The notes under the pieces are model-generated. The model made no database searches, had not been told where the DNA came from, and worked only from the letters and a program-made list of their open reading frames with translations. A stretch of 64,000 nt of DNA from contig PMSV01000012.1 of NCBI GenBank assembly GCA_003168265.1, forward strand, positions 248,001 to 312,000, in the 5' to 3' direction. The position numbers and the translations under genes are program-made. This DNA comes from Chitinophagaceae bacterium. Its GTDB lineage: Bacteria > Bacteroidota > Bacteroidia > Chitinophagales > Chitinophagaceae. Of the stretch, positions 45,212-53,324 are shown in pieces; within the stretch, counting starts at the first letter, position 1; every line of letters begins with the position of its first letter.

Positions 45212-45769
45212 ATGGCCTACATAAAATTAAATAATGAATCCCTTCCCGGCATAGTCGGGTTACTCGATTACTCCCCTGCGACTGGCAAGCCATTGAGCGA
45301 TCTGGCAGAAGTGCTTCTTGCAGACGAAGGCAATTCATTGACAAAAGCAGAAAGGGAAATAATCGCAGCATCGGTTTCATATAAAAATGATTGCCATTTT
45401 TGCCACAGTTCTCACGCAGCGGCTGCCGCCGCCCATTTGCAACTGGGGCCGGAATTCATCGATGATGTAAAAAAAGGTTTGCAAACAACTCCTGTTTCCG
45501 ATAAACTCAGGGCGCTGCTCAACATCGCCCACCAGGTTCAAAAAGGCGGCAGGTTCGTTACCGAAGCCGATATTGAACAGGCAAGAGAAAAAGGAGCTTC
45601 CGATAAAGAAATTCATGACACGGTTTTGATCGCCGCGGCCTTCTGCATGTACAATCGATATGTGGATGGCCTCGGCACCTGGGCACCGAAGGATAATGCC
45701 GAATTCATGCCCATGGGTCAGCAATTAGCAGAACACGGTTACGCAAATGCAGTAGCCATGGAAGCTTGA
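45212..45769 (+). CDS. AhpD-like/carboxymuconolactone decarboxylase-family peroxidase
   Basis: This product of 185 aa belongs to the CMD/AhpD family of alkylhydroperoxidases that reduce peroxides using a thiol pair. The active-site residues are E49, C61, C64 and H68, in the sequence EREIIAAS through DCHFCHSSH. The distances (E to C 12, C to C 3, C to H 4) equal those of AhpD E118, C130, C133, H137. It is in the peroxidase-related subfamily. The gene has no signal peptide, so it acts in the cytosol. It sits between the two haloperoxidase-fold genes, 23 nt from the first and 45 nt before the barrel gene. Confidence 0.87.
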   Translation: MAYIKLNNESLPGIVGLLDYSPATGKPLSDLAEVLLADEGNSLTKAEREIIAASVSYKNDCHFCHSSHAAAAAAHLQLGPEFIDDVKKGLQTTPVSDKLRALLNIAHQVQKGGRFVTEADIEQAREKGASDKEIHDTVLIAAAFCMYNRYVDGLGTWAPKDNAEFMPMGQQLAEHGYANAVAMEA

Positions 45770-45813
45770 TTGTTTGATTGACTGATTCATCAAAACCTAA
45801 ATTTCATAATGTC

Positions 45814-46749
45814 ATGAACCAACTTAAGAAAGGGTTAATATCCCCTTTACTGCTGATTTGTTGCTTTTCTGCCCTCGCCCAGACCGACAATGACGCCATC
45901 CTGATGAACAAATATCAATGGTGCAGCGGGGCAACTTATATGCATTCCGGTTGGAATGAATATTGGGAAGGAACCTTCAAAAGAAGTAATGCCAATCTTG
46001 GCACAGTAACCACTCAATCGGTCATGGGAATGACCAATTATGGGATCACAAACCATCTCAATATCATGGCTTCCCTGCCCTATGTATGGTCCCAGGCCTC
46101 AGCCGGCACTCTTCATGGCATGAAAGGCTTCCAGGACCTAAGTCTCTATCTGAAATGGAACCCATTGACCGTAAACGCATGGAAGGGTCAGTTCTCCCTA
46201 TTCGGAATTTTAGGATTCAGCACTCCAACAAACAATTACCTCGTGGATTACCTTCCTCTTTCGATAGGGCTGGGAACAACGAATATTTATTACCGGCTCA
46301 TGGCCTATTATAAGAGGGGTATCTTTTTTGCAAGGGCCTCCGGAACCTATATATGGAGAAGCAATGTCAAGATCGACCAGACATCCTATTATACTACGGA
46401 ACTGCAGAATACTGACATAGTGCAGATGCCCGATCAGTTGACCTTTGACGGAAGCCTGGGCGTGTATACAAAATACCTCATTGCCGAAGCAATGGTTGAT
46501 AATATGACTACACTGGGAGGATTCGATATCCGCAAGAATGACATGCCCTTTCCCAGTAATCGCATGAACAGCACAAGCATAGGCGTCCACGCAAAATATA
46601 CCCTGCCCTTCGAAATACATTTTTCCATTGTGCTCGGAGGCGATCAGGTACTAACCGGCAGAAATGTCGGACAAGCCACCGATTTTAATCTGGGATGCTA
46701 TTACGCTTTCTATGTGAAACATCATGCCCAAACCCCCAAAAACCAATAA
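45814..46749 (+). CDS. outer-membrane beta-barrel protein
   Basis: From the ATG at 45814 the product is 311 aa with a signal peptide (MNQLKKGLISPLLLICCF ending ALAQ). The rest has a barrel pattern with regular aromatic-rich strands: ATYMHSGWNEYWEGTFKR, NHLNIMASLPYVWSQ, LYLKWNPL, FSLFGILGFSTPTNNY, FFARASGTYIWRSN, and a final strand NLGCYYAFYVKHH. It resembles the channel-like transporters annotated as phenol-degradation MetA-type or DUF3187-like, but I cannot name it. It precedes the second haloperoxidase-fold gene by 1 nt, so it is translationally linked and may serve substrate passage. Confidence 0.75.
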   Translation: MNQLKKGLISPLLLICCFSALAQTDNDAILMNKYQWCSGATYMHSGWNEYWEGTFKRSNANLGTVTTQSVMGMTNYGITNHLNIMASLPYVWSQASAGTLHGMKGFQDLSLYLKWNPLTVNAWKGQFSLFGILGFSTPTNNYLVDYLPLSIGLGTTNIYYRLMAYYKRGIFFARASGTYIWRSNVKIDQTSYYTTELQNTDIVQMPDQLTFDGSLGVYTKYLIAEAMVDNMTTLGGFDIRKNDMPFPSNRMNSTSIGVHAKYTLPFEIHFSIVLGGDQVLTGRNVGQATDFNLGCYYAFYVKHHAQTPKNQ

Positions 46750-46750
46750 A

Positions 46751-48307
46751 ATGAATCGACGTATAAAAAAAGCTTATATCTTCTATATATATATCGCCTC
46801 CATACTTTTGTTCTCCTCATGTAACAAGAGCATTCATCAGGCTACGGCCGGCCTGTCACCGTTGAACCCGGCAAATGAGGATTTAAATGCAGGGACCTGG
46901 AAATCCGTGCTATTATCAAGTCCGGACAGTTTTGCAGTTGCCGCACCCGCAGCCCTGACTTCATCCTCCTACCTGGCCGACCTCAATGAAATAATAGGAT
47001 ACCAGAAAAATTTGTCAGCAGGAGATAAGCAAACCATAAGCTATTGGTCAGCTGGCGGAGTCCTGAGATGGAATGAGATCATGCGGGACCTTGTGGCTAA
47101 ATACAACCTTCCTCCCTATCAGAACAGCAGTGGAACCTATCCCATTCCGAGTTCTGCAAACCCCTTCGCCTATCCGAATTTTCCGTTTTCCAATCCACCT
47201 TATGCTGCCCGTGCCTATGCTTATGTAAGCGCTGCGCAATATGATGCCCTTATTGCCTGCTGGTATTATAAGGAATTATACAACCGGCCCGCCCCTTACC
47301 AGGTCGATTCGGCAGTACAGGCATTCGTTCCCAAAACCAACCTTCCTTCCTATCCTTCTGAGGCTGCAGTGCTAGCAGGAGTTACGGCCGAGATGATGAA
47401 ACTCCTTTTCCCGGATGAAATAGCCAATGTCCAGCAACTAGCCGATCAGGCTGAACTGGCAGCCATTCAATCGGGTGCTGCTGCTCAAAGCGATGTCAAT
47501 GCAGGCGATGCCCTTGGCAGGCAGATAGCCGATCTCTTCATTGCACGTGCAAAAACAGACAAAGCCGGGAGTGCAGTGGGAACCCCTGCGGAATGGGCAT
47601 CCCTTATAACCCAGGCCCAGGCGAACGGACAAGTTGCATGGCAGAGTCTTGAGTCCCCCGCCAGGCCGCCCATGCTTCCACTTTTTGGCCAGGTAACACC
47701 TTTTCTCTTTGACTCAGCCACTGTGGTTACATTGAGGCCCGGGCCACCTCCTTCAGCCTCAGGCAGCGAGATGGGGGAACAGCTGTCAATGGATTACCAG
47801 CAAATAAAAAATCCTACCCGCGAACAGGAAAGAGTGATACAATTTTGGGCCGATGGTGTTGGAACCTATACGCCACCCGGCCACTGGAATGCCATTGCCG
47901 CACAGGATTTTATCGGTCAGCAATTCAGTGAGGTAAGATGGGCCAGAAACATGGCGCTCTTAAACATGGCGCTCATGGATGCCGGCATCGTGTGCTGGAA
48001 TACAAAATATTATTATTTCAATCCGCGTCCATCCCAACTAAATCCGGATATCAAGACGCTTACCGGAGTGCCGAATTTCCCATCCTATATATCCGGACAT
48101 GCAACTTTCAGTGAGGCGGCCGCAACGATCCTGAGTCATATACTGCCTGCCAATGCAGCCAAATATGAATCCATGTCGCAACAAGCAGCCAACTCCAGAT
48201 TCATTTCAGGTATTCATACCCAAATTGATTGCTCAGCCGGGACACAGGTTGGAATGAATGTAGGCAATTATGCCGTTCAGAGGGCGATGATAGACGGAGC
48301 AGAATAA
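46751..48307 (+). CDS. vanadium-haloperoxidase/PAP2-fold lipoprotein, canonical active site (copy B)
   Basis: From the ATG at 46751 the product is 518 aa with a lipoprotein signal ending LLFSSC. The full PAP2/vanadium haloperoxidase signature is present: K419-x6-R426-P (KYYYFNPRP), S448-G449-H450 in YISGHATF, and S482-R483-x5-H489-x3-D493 (SRFISGIHTQID). It therefore looks catalytically competent, either as a haloperoxidase or an acid phosphatase. Its N-terminal part is long and helical with little similarity to copy A. It is the fourth gene of the block. The surrounding AhpD-like peroxidase gene favours a peroxide-linked role, which is inference. Confidence 0.85.
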   Translation: MNRRIKKAYIFYIYIASILLFSSCNKSIHQATAGLSPLNPANEDLNAGTWKSVLLSSPDSFAVAAPAALTSSSYLADLNEIIGYQKNLSAGDKQTISYWSAGGVLRWNEIMRDLVAKYNLPPYQNSSGTYPIPSSANPFAYPNFPFSNPPYAARAYAYVSAAQYDALIACWYYKELYNRPAPYQVDSAVQAFVPKTNLPSYPSEAAVLAGVTAEMMKLLFPDEIANVQQLADQAELAAIQSGAAAQSDVNAGDALGRQIADLFIARAKTDKAGSAVGTPAEWASLITQAQANGQVAWQSLESPARPPMLPLFGQVTPFLFDSATVVTLRPGPPPSASGSEMGEQLSMDYQQIKNPTREQERVIQFWADGVGTYTPPGHWNAIAAQDFIGQQFSEVRWARNMALLNMALMDAGIVCWNTKYYYFNPRPSQLNPDIKTLTGVPNFPSYISGHATFSEAAATILSHILPANAAKYESMSQQAANSRFISGIHTQIDCSAGTQVGMNVGNYAVQRAMIDGAE

Positions 48308-48326
48308 ACATTGAAAAACAATTATC

Positions 48327-49154
48327 ATGTGGTACCTGTCAAGAGAAGAAAAGATTCATTATGCGCTTCGGCTCGCAGTTTCAATGTGTTTTATTGGACA
48401 TGGTGTCTTCGGGATCATCACTAAATCGATCTGGTGCAATTATTTTGCGGTCTTCGGCATCGGTCATGATATGGCCTATCGACTCATGCCCTTCGTCGGC
48501 ATCATGGATATCCTTCAGGGCATCATTTTCCTCTTCTATCCTATAAGAGGGATTGCAATCTGGCTTGTGTTCTGGGGTGCAGTAACTGCCTCTCTTAGGC
48601 CCATGTCTGGAGAATCATTTGCGGAACTTATAGAAAGAGCGGGTAATTATGGGGCTCCGCTTGCTCTCCTATTACTTTCCGGGTCCATAACACGGGCAAA
48701 CCTTAAAAAAATATTTCAGCCCCTTATGCCAAAAAAGGCCTTAAGCACACGCGATTTGAAGAATACCATTACATGTCTTCAGGTTGTCGTATTCCTTCTG
48801 ATACTCGGGCACGGCTGGTTAAATATCATTGAAAAGAAAAGCATCCTTCAGCAATATGCAAACCTCGGCTTCTCCAACCCGCACAATATGGCCCTGACCG
48901 TGGGCATTCTGGAAATCGCCGCCGCATTTGCCACTCTGGTCAAACCTGCAATAGCCATGCTCCTGACCCTTCTTTTATGGAAGGCATTCAGCGAAATGTT
49001 TTACCCCCATTGGGAATTATTTGAATGGATAGAAAGAGGAGGAAGTTACGGAAGCATCCTGGCGCTATGGCTCGCGATCGGTTCCTTGCATCAAAGAAAT
49101 TGGGCCAGATCATTCCAAAGGAAAAAACTTTGGACAGAAAATCCTGGCTATTAA
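48327..49154 (+). CDS. membrane protein made of two tandem DoxX-like repeats
   Basis: This product of 275 aa has about eight predicted membrane helices in two homologous halves. The first half (residues about 15-125) holds FIGHGVFGIITKSIWCNYF, then GIMDILQGIIFLFYP, then ELIERAGNYGAPLALLLLSG. The second half (about 148-265) holds ILGHGWLNIIEKKSILQQYA, then GILEIAAAFATLVKP, then EWIERGGSYGSILALWLAIG. The shared GHG, GIxxI and E-x-I-E-R-x-G-x-Y-G elements show an internal duplication. Each half looks like a DoxX/SURF4-type four-helix unit. Function is unknown. It ends the haloperoxidase block. Confidence 0.75.
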   Translation: MWYLSREEKIHYALRLAVSMCFIGHGVFGIITKSIWCNYFAVFGIGHDMAYRLMPFVGIMDILQGIIFLFYPIRGIAIWLVFWGAVTASLRPMSGESFAELIERAGNYGAPLALLLLSGSITRANLKKIFQPLMPKKALSTRDLKNTITCLQVVVFLLILGHGWLNIIEKKSILQQYANLGFSNPHNMALTVGILEIAAAFATLVKPAIAMLLTLLLWKAFSEMFYPHWELFEWIERGGSYGSILALWLAIGSLHQRNWARSFQRKKLWTENPGY

Positions 49155-49180
49155 GAATTTTTGGTTTAAGCAATATAAGG

Positions 49181-49200
49181 CCCTGCGATTCTTCGCGGGG
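49181..49200 (+). terminator. hairpin after the DoxX-like gene, repeated at 49623
   Basis: CCCTGCG (49181-49187) pairs with CGCGGGG (49194-49200) around a 6 nt loop, with one G-T pair, followed by TCTTC. It is the degenerate twin of the hairpin at 49623-49640. It lies 27 nt after the stop codon and may end the preceding operon, but the T-run is weak. Confidence 0.45.
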
Positions 49201-49256
49201 TCTTCAAATTTATAGGATAATTTTTATACTAATTAAATAACTTTAAATCCGCATTT

Positions 49257-49620
49257 ATAAAGCCTTTTGTCCTCATCCTGAAAAGCTTAGGAGTCGGCCT
49301 AGGATCCTATTTTATGATTGCCTTAGCCGGCGCCTCCTTTATGGGCTGTGAGAAGGAAAAGACCATTCATGGAACAATAGCTAATTTATACCTGGATGGT
49401 CAATTGGTGAACTCACAGGTTTATTCACAAACACCCCACTATTCCTAGTACACGAGATCTATAGCTGGATACCTCGCCTTTCGCATCTACTCAATATTGG
49501 CTTAACGGAGTAATTGACGAAGTCCGGATTTACAACCAGGCTATTCCACAAAAGGACCCCGGTTACCTGAGTCTGCTTGAGAACAAATACCTCAAAGGAA
49601 AAAACAAATTAATCTACTAA
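49257..49620 (+). pseudogene. decayed copy of the LamG-domain lipoprotein gene
   Basis: This is a broken duplicate of the next gene. Its start codon has become ATA, its signal peptide and lipobox Cys (ASFMGC) are still readable in frame, and then about 590 nt of the LamG-encoding part is missing. After a short matched segment (LYLDGQLVNSQVYS) the frame hits a stop, and a further frameshifted segment (WLNGVIDEVRIYNQ to the final NKLIY stop) matches the intact copy nearly word for word. About 364 nt remain. The intact gene and this relic share matching upstream spacers, showing a tandem duplication. Confidence 0.85.
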
Positions 49621-49622
49621 AA

Positions 49623-49656
49623 CCCGCGATTCTCCGCGGGGTATTCATTTTTTTTT
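49623..49656 (+). terminator. rho-independent terminator between the LamG copies
   Basis: CCCGCG (49623-49628) pairs perfectly with CGCGGG (49635-49640) around loop ATTCTC, then a run of nine T (49648-49656) after a short spacer. It terminates any transcript through the pseudogene and lies directly upstream of the promoter of the intact copy. Confidence 0.65.
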
Positions 49657-49668
49657 GCCAAAATTTTT

Positions 49669-49676
49669 TATATTTG
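49669..49676 (+). promoter_or_regulatory. candidate -7 element of the intact LamG gene
   Basis: TATATTTG matches TAnnTTTG and ends 24 nt before the ATG at 49701. The corresponding position of the decayed copy has lost the motif (AATTTTTATACTAATTAA). No TTTG lies at the expected -33 distance. Confidence 0.4.
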
Positions 49677-49700
49677 TTAAACGACATTAAATCTGCATTT

Positions 49701-50642
49701 ATGAAACCTGCCAAACTCTTACTAGGTACCCTAGGGGCTTATTTTGTATTTACCTTAGTCGGCACCTCCTTCACGGCTTGCTCAAAAACTCAAACCGTTC
49801 ATGACACGACTTACCAGACGATAGTCGACACCAATTATGTGACGGTGAAGGACACTATCATCGTCAACGATACGGTCATCGTCGTGGATACTTTATTCGA
49901 CCCCAACAACGGTCTGGTGGCCTATTTTAATTTTACAGGAGGTAATCTCAATGATAGCAGCGGATATGGCAACAATATCAACTTTTCCAATGCCACCCTG
50001 ACCTCAGACAGGTTTGGTAATCCCGATAATGCTTATTATTTCAACGGTACTTCGACTTATATGACTGTGCCCAATAGTGCCAGCCTGAATCCAGGATCAG
50101 GCATCACTCTCTTTGCGATAGTAAAGCCTCAGGGATTCTATGAAGGCTCCTGCCATGGAAATCAGGTAATATTTAAGGGTTATGCATCTTCAGTGCAGGG
50201 CTATTATGACTTGGGCTTTTATCCTGCAAATAATGGAGTTGGTTCATGTGCCCTGTCTATAGATACTACCAAAGAGGTTTTCCAGGCCAGTTACGGAGAC
50301 GATATTCCGGTGGGTTCCAATGCAGGATCAGAAGATACGTCAGGCCCATATATACAGGAAAACCAGTGGTACACGGTAGCCTTCACTTATGATGGAACCA
50401 CGGCTAATTTTTACATCGATGGTCAATTGGTGAATTCACAAGTCTATTCAGGAATAGCTTTTACTCCCAATATGGATGACCTATACCTGGGTGCAACGCC
50501 TAATCCTCCTGATCCATATTGGCTTAACGGAGTAATTGACGAAATCCGGATTTACAATCAGGCCGTACCGCAAAAAGACCTCGGTTATCTGAGTCTTCTA
50601 AGGAACAAATACCTTAAAGTAAAAAACAAACTGATATACTAG
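49701..50642 (+). CDS. LamG-domain (concanavalin A-like) surface lipoprotein
   Basis: From the ATG at 49701 the product is 313 aa. A lipoprotein signal ends SFTAC, followed by a Thr/Val/Asp-rich stalk (VHDTTYQTIVDTNYVTVKDT). The LamG-like jelly-roll domain begins at GLVAYFNFTGGNLNDSSGYGNN, contains AYYFNGTSTYMTVP and NQWYTVAFTYDGTTANFYIDG, and ends at NGVIDEIRIYNQAVPQKDLG. It probably binds a glycan or protein at the cell surface. A decayed twin lies directly upstream. The frame is open to 49674, but the lipobox needs the ATG at 49701. Confidence 0.85.
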   Translation: MKPAKLLLGTLGAYFVFTLVGTSFTACSKTQTVHDTTYQTIVDTNYVTVKDTIIVNDTVIVVDTLFDPNNGLVAYFNFTGGNLNDSSGYGNNINFSNATLTSDRFGNPDNAYYFNGTSTYMTVPNSASLNPGSGITLFAIVKPQGFYEGSCHGNQVIFKGYASSVQGYYDLGFYPANNGVGSCALSIDTTKEVFQASYGDDIPVGSNAGSEDTSGPYIQENQWYTVAFTYDGTTANFYIDGQLVNSQVYSGIAFTPNMDDLYLGATPNPPDPYWLNGVIDEIRIYNQAVPQKDLGYLSLLRNKYLKVKNKLIY

Positions 50643-50720
50643 GCCAGGTTTGAGCGCAGTATTATGGCATGTGGAAACTCAGGCCATCTTATCTACATTT
50701 GCTGCCGATAAGAAAAAGAT

Positions 50721-51533
50721 ATGCTAAAAACCCTCTTTACATTATTGGTTCTGACCATTTTTCTCAATGCCTGCTCAAACAACAATGTCACAGAAGATCA
50801 GGATCTGAAAAAATTCTTTGATTCAGCCCGGGTGAATGGCTGTTTCGGACTCTTTGACAATGGGCAGGGGGCTTTTACAATCTATAACCTGAAAAGGTAC
50901 CGGGACAGTGCTTATTGCCCATTTTCCACCTTTAAGATCATGAACTCACTGATCGGCATACAGATCGGAGTGATAAAAAATGAAAAAATGGTCATCAAAT
51001 GGGACAGTATAACAAGATGGAATCCGGACTGGAACAAAGACCTGACTATGGAAGAGGCATTTAAGGTCTCTGCTGTCCCCTATTACCAGGAAGTAGCCAG
51101 GCGAATCGGAAGGGATACCATGAAAAAATGGATCGATTTGGTAGGTTACGGAAACAGAAACATCGGCGGACCTATCGATTCCTTCTGGCTGAACAACCGG
51201 CTCAAGATCACAGCCGACGAGGAACTTGGCTTGGTAAAAAAGATGTATTTCAATCAACTTCCCTTTTTTGCGAGGACGCAGGAAATCGTATCCAAAGTAA
51301 TGCTCCGTGAAGACAATTCGAACTATAAGCTAAGTTATAAGACAGGGACCGGTCACACTGAAAACGGGCGCTCTTTCGGTTGGATAGTTGGCTGGATCGA
51401 AGAAAACAAGCACCCCTATTTCTTTGTTATGAATGTGGATTCACCAGATCCCAAAATGGACCTCAAAGAGCCCAGGATGCACCTGATCAAATCAATCTTA
51501 GTGGAATTGGGCTTTTTCAACGGGAAAAAATAG
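50721..51533 (+). CDS. class D (OXA-type) beta-lactamase lipoprotein
   Basis: This product of 270 aa carries all class D motifs in order: S69-T70-F71-K72 (the active-site Ser and the Lys that is carbamylated in this class), S117-A118-V119, Y143-G144-N145, the F155-W156 pair in DSFWLN, and K207-T208-G209. It starts with a lipoprotein signal (MLKTLFTLLVLTIFLNAC), so it is tethered to the membrane. It probably hydrolyses beta-lactams or a related cell-wall substrate; the spectrum cannot be told. It is 79 nt after the LamG gene and 97 nt before batB, with its own unidentified promoter. Confidence 0.9.
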   Translation: MLKTLFTLLVLTIFLNACSNNNVTEDQDLKKFFDSARVNGCFGLFDNGQGAFTIYNLKRYRDSAYCPFSTFKIMNSLIGIQIGVIKNEKMVIKWDSITRWNPDWNKDLTMEEAFKVSAVPYYQEVARRIGRDTMKKWIDLVGYGNRNIGGPIDSFWLNNRLKITADEELGLVKKMYFNQLPFFARTQEIVSKVMLREDNSNYKLSYKTGTGHTENGRSFGWIVGWIEENKHPYFFVMNVDSPDPKMDLKEPRMHLIKSILVELGFFNGKK

Positions 51534-51629
51534 GTCGTTCTGCGCCGCTATATTAAAAAAATGATAAAGATAGCTGGCCTCTTTTTTGCAGGGCAATCTT
51601 CACTATTTTGCAAAGCAATTATATAATAT

Positions 51630-52640
51630 TTGATCAGATTTGATAACATAAGTTACTGGTGGTGCCTGACCGCTATCCCCTTTCTCGGTCTTCTGTTTTT
51701 CTTTCTCTTAAAATGGAAAAAAACAGTCGCAGCCAGGTTGGGGGACGCCCGCCTGATTAGCTATATCACCCGTAATTTTGCAATGCCCCGTTTCATTCTC
51801 AAATTTTTATTGGTTCTAACCGCCCTGACTATAACAGTCCTGGGCATTATGAACCTGCAACTGGAAGGAAAAACGGAAACCATTCGTCGAAAAGGGGTGG
51901 ACATCATGATGGTGCTGGACGTGAGTAAAAGCATGCTTGCAGAAGATATAAAACCCAGCCGCTTGGAAAGAGCCAAGCAATTATTGACCCTGCTCATGAA
52001 TAAATTCGAAGATGACCGTGTGGGTTTGGTCCTTTTCGCAGGAAGGGCCTATATGCAAATGCCCCTCACCACAGATCATAGCGCGGCCAGGATGTATATA
52101 GAGGAAGCGGGGCCTAATGCAGTTCCGACCCAGGGAACGGTCATTTCCGATGCCTTGCAAATGGCCAACCGCGCATTCGACAGCAAAGACCCTAAATACA
52201 AAGCCATCGTATTGATATCGGATGGCGAGGACCACGATACTGATGCCGAAAAAACAGCCAGAGAAATTGCAAAGCAGGGGGTAATGATCAACACTGTCGG
52301 AATAGGTACACCTGATGGGGCGCCCATAGTGGACCCGGCCACCAATCAATTGAAAAAAGACGCAGAAGGGCAGACTGTCATATCAAAACTGAATGAAGCT
52401 GAATTGCAGAATCTTTCAGAAATAACCAATGGGATATATATCAGGCTGGACAATATCGACGATGCATTAGCCAGTCTATCCCAGCAGCTCGACAGTGTTG
52501 AGAAAAAGTCCCTGACAGATACTGAATATGTGAATTTCAAAAGCTATTTTCAGTGGTTCCTGGCAGCGGCGCTGATCCTGTTACTTATCGAATTGATTAT
52601 ACCAGAACGAAAATGGACCGGTAAATGGAATTCAGCTTAA
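51630..52640 (+). CDS. VWA-domain membrane protein BatB-like (TTG start)
   Basis: This product of 336 aa has the Bat layout: two N-terminal membrane helices (WWCLTAIPFLGLLFFFLL and FLLVLTALTITVLGI), a von Willebrand A domain whose metal-site motif is DVSKS near residue 94 with TxxTDHSAA and SDGEDHDTD, and a C-terminal helix (FLAAALILLLIELI). It starts with a TTG (MIRFDNISYWW, as in related proteins) because no ATG lies between the last stop and the first helix. Bat proteins support aerotolerance and cell shape or protein complexes in Bacteroidota. It overlaps the next gene by 16 nt. Confidence 0.8.
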   Translation: MIRFDNISYWWCLTAIPFLGLLFFFLLKWKKTVAARLGDARLISYITRNFAMPRFILKFLLVLTALTITVLGIMNLQLEGKTETIRRKGVDIMMVLDVSKSMLAEDIKPSRLERAKQLLTLLMNKFEDDRVGLVLFAGRAYMQMPLTTDHSAARMYIEEAGPNAVPTQGTVISDALQMANRAFDSKDPKYKAIVLISDGEDHDTDAEKTAREIAKQGVMINTVGIGTPDGAPIVDPATNQLKKDAEGQTVISKLNEAELQNLSEITNGIYIRLDNIDDALASLSQQLDSVEKKSLTDTEYVNFKSYFQWFLAAALILLLIELIIPERKWTGKWNSA

Positions 52641-53281
52641 ATAAAATATTATTCCTGATCCCGCTTTTTCTCGCCGGGCAACTCAATGCCCAAAAAGAAA
52701 ATGTGGCCATCAAAAAAGGCAATCGCTTATACAAAGAACAAAAATTCGATGAATCCCAGAAACAATACCGTCAGGCGCTGGACCAATCTCCCGGCAATCC
52801 CTCTGCCAATTATAACCTAGGCAATGCCCAATTCAGGAAGAATAGTTTTGACGACGCAAATAAATCCTATGATCAGGCCATCGCTAACGCGATGGAAGAT
52901 TCCATGCTCAGAGAACAAAGTTTTTATAATAAAGGTGTAGCTGCTTCCAAACAACAAAAACTAGAGGAAAGCATCGATGACTGGAAACAGGCATTGAAGC
53001 TAAATTCCTCGGATGAAGAAGCCCGTGAAAACCTCGAAAAAGCCCTCCGGGAATTGAAAAACAAGCAGCAACAACAAAATAAAGACAAGAAAAATAACCA
53101 GCAGAAAAAAGATCAGGACAAAAAAAACCAGCAGGACCAAAACCAGCAGCCAAAAAGCAAATTGAACAAACAGCAGGTAGAACAATTGCTCAAAGCCTTG
53201 CAGCAAAAAGAAAAAGACGTGCAGGAGAAAATGAATCAAAATAAAGTGCGTTCCCTCTCCCAGCCTGAAAAGGACTGGTAA
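52625..53281 (+). CDS. TPR protein BatC-like
   Basis: This product of 218 aa starts with a signal peptide (MEFSLNKILFLIPLFLAGQL ending NAQ) and has three TPR motifs in residues 28-140 (GNRLYKEQKFDESQKQYRQA, SANYNLGNAQFRKNSFDDA, ESIDDWKQALKLNSSDEEA). A long charged tail rich in Gln, Lys and Asn follows, with a KxxVQEKMNQN-type end. This is the BatC/BatE pattern. Its start overlaps the end of batB by 16 nt, so it is translated with it. The usual neighbours batA, batD, batE and moxR are not present. Confidence 0.8.
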   Translation: MEFSLNKILFLIPLFLAGQLNAQKENVAIKKGNRLYKEQKFDESQKQYRQALDQSPGNPSANYNLGNAQFRKNSFDDANKSYDQAIANAMEDSMLREQSFYNKGVAASKQQKLEESIDDWKQALKLNSSDEEARENLEKALRELKNKQQQQNKDKKNNQQKKDQDKKNQQDQNQQPKSKLNKQQVEQLLKALQQKEKDVQEKMNQNKVRSLSQPEKDW

Positions 53282-53324
53282 GAATTTTCTTTCGCTTAAC
53301 TTTACCTCCAGATTTACATCATCC

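Larger units (their letters stand above)
49181..50642 (+). repeat. tandem duplication: hairpin, leader and LamG lipoprotein gene
   Basis: Unit A (49181-49620, about 440 nt after an internal deletion) and unit B (49621-50642, about 1020 nt) start with the same hairpin (CCC-x-GCGATTCT-x-CGCGGGG), followed by about 55 nt of similar leader and the gene. The hairpin-to-start-codon distance is 76 nt in A and 78 nt in B. No third hairpin follows unit B. Confidence 0.8.

Noticed and set aside
49257-49440. Possible short intact lipoprotein gene in the decayed LamG copy
   Set aside because: The start codon is ATA and the frame stops after a sharp junction that deletes the domain; the collinear match with the intact copy marks it as a pseudogene.
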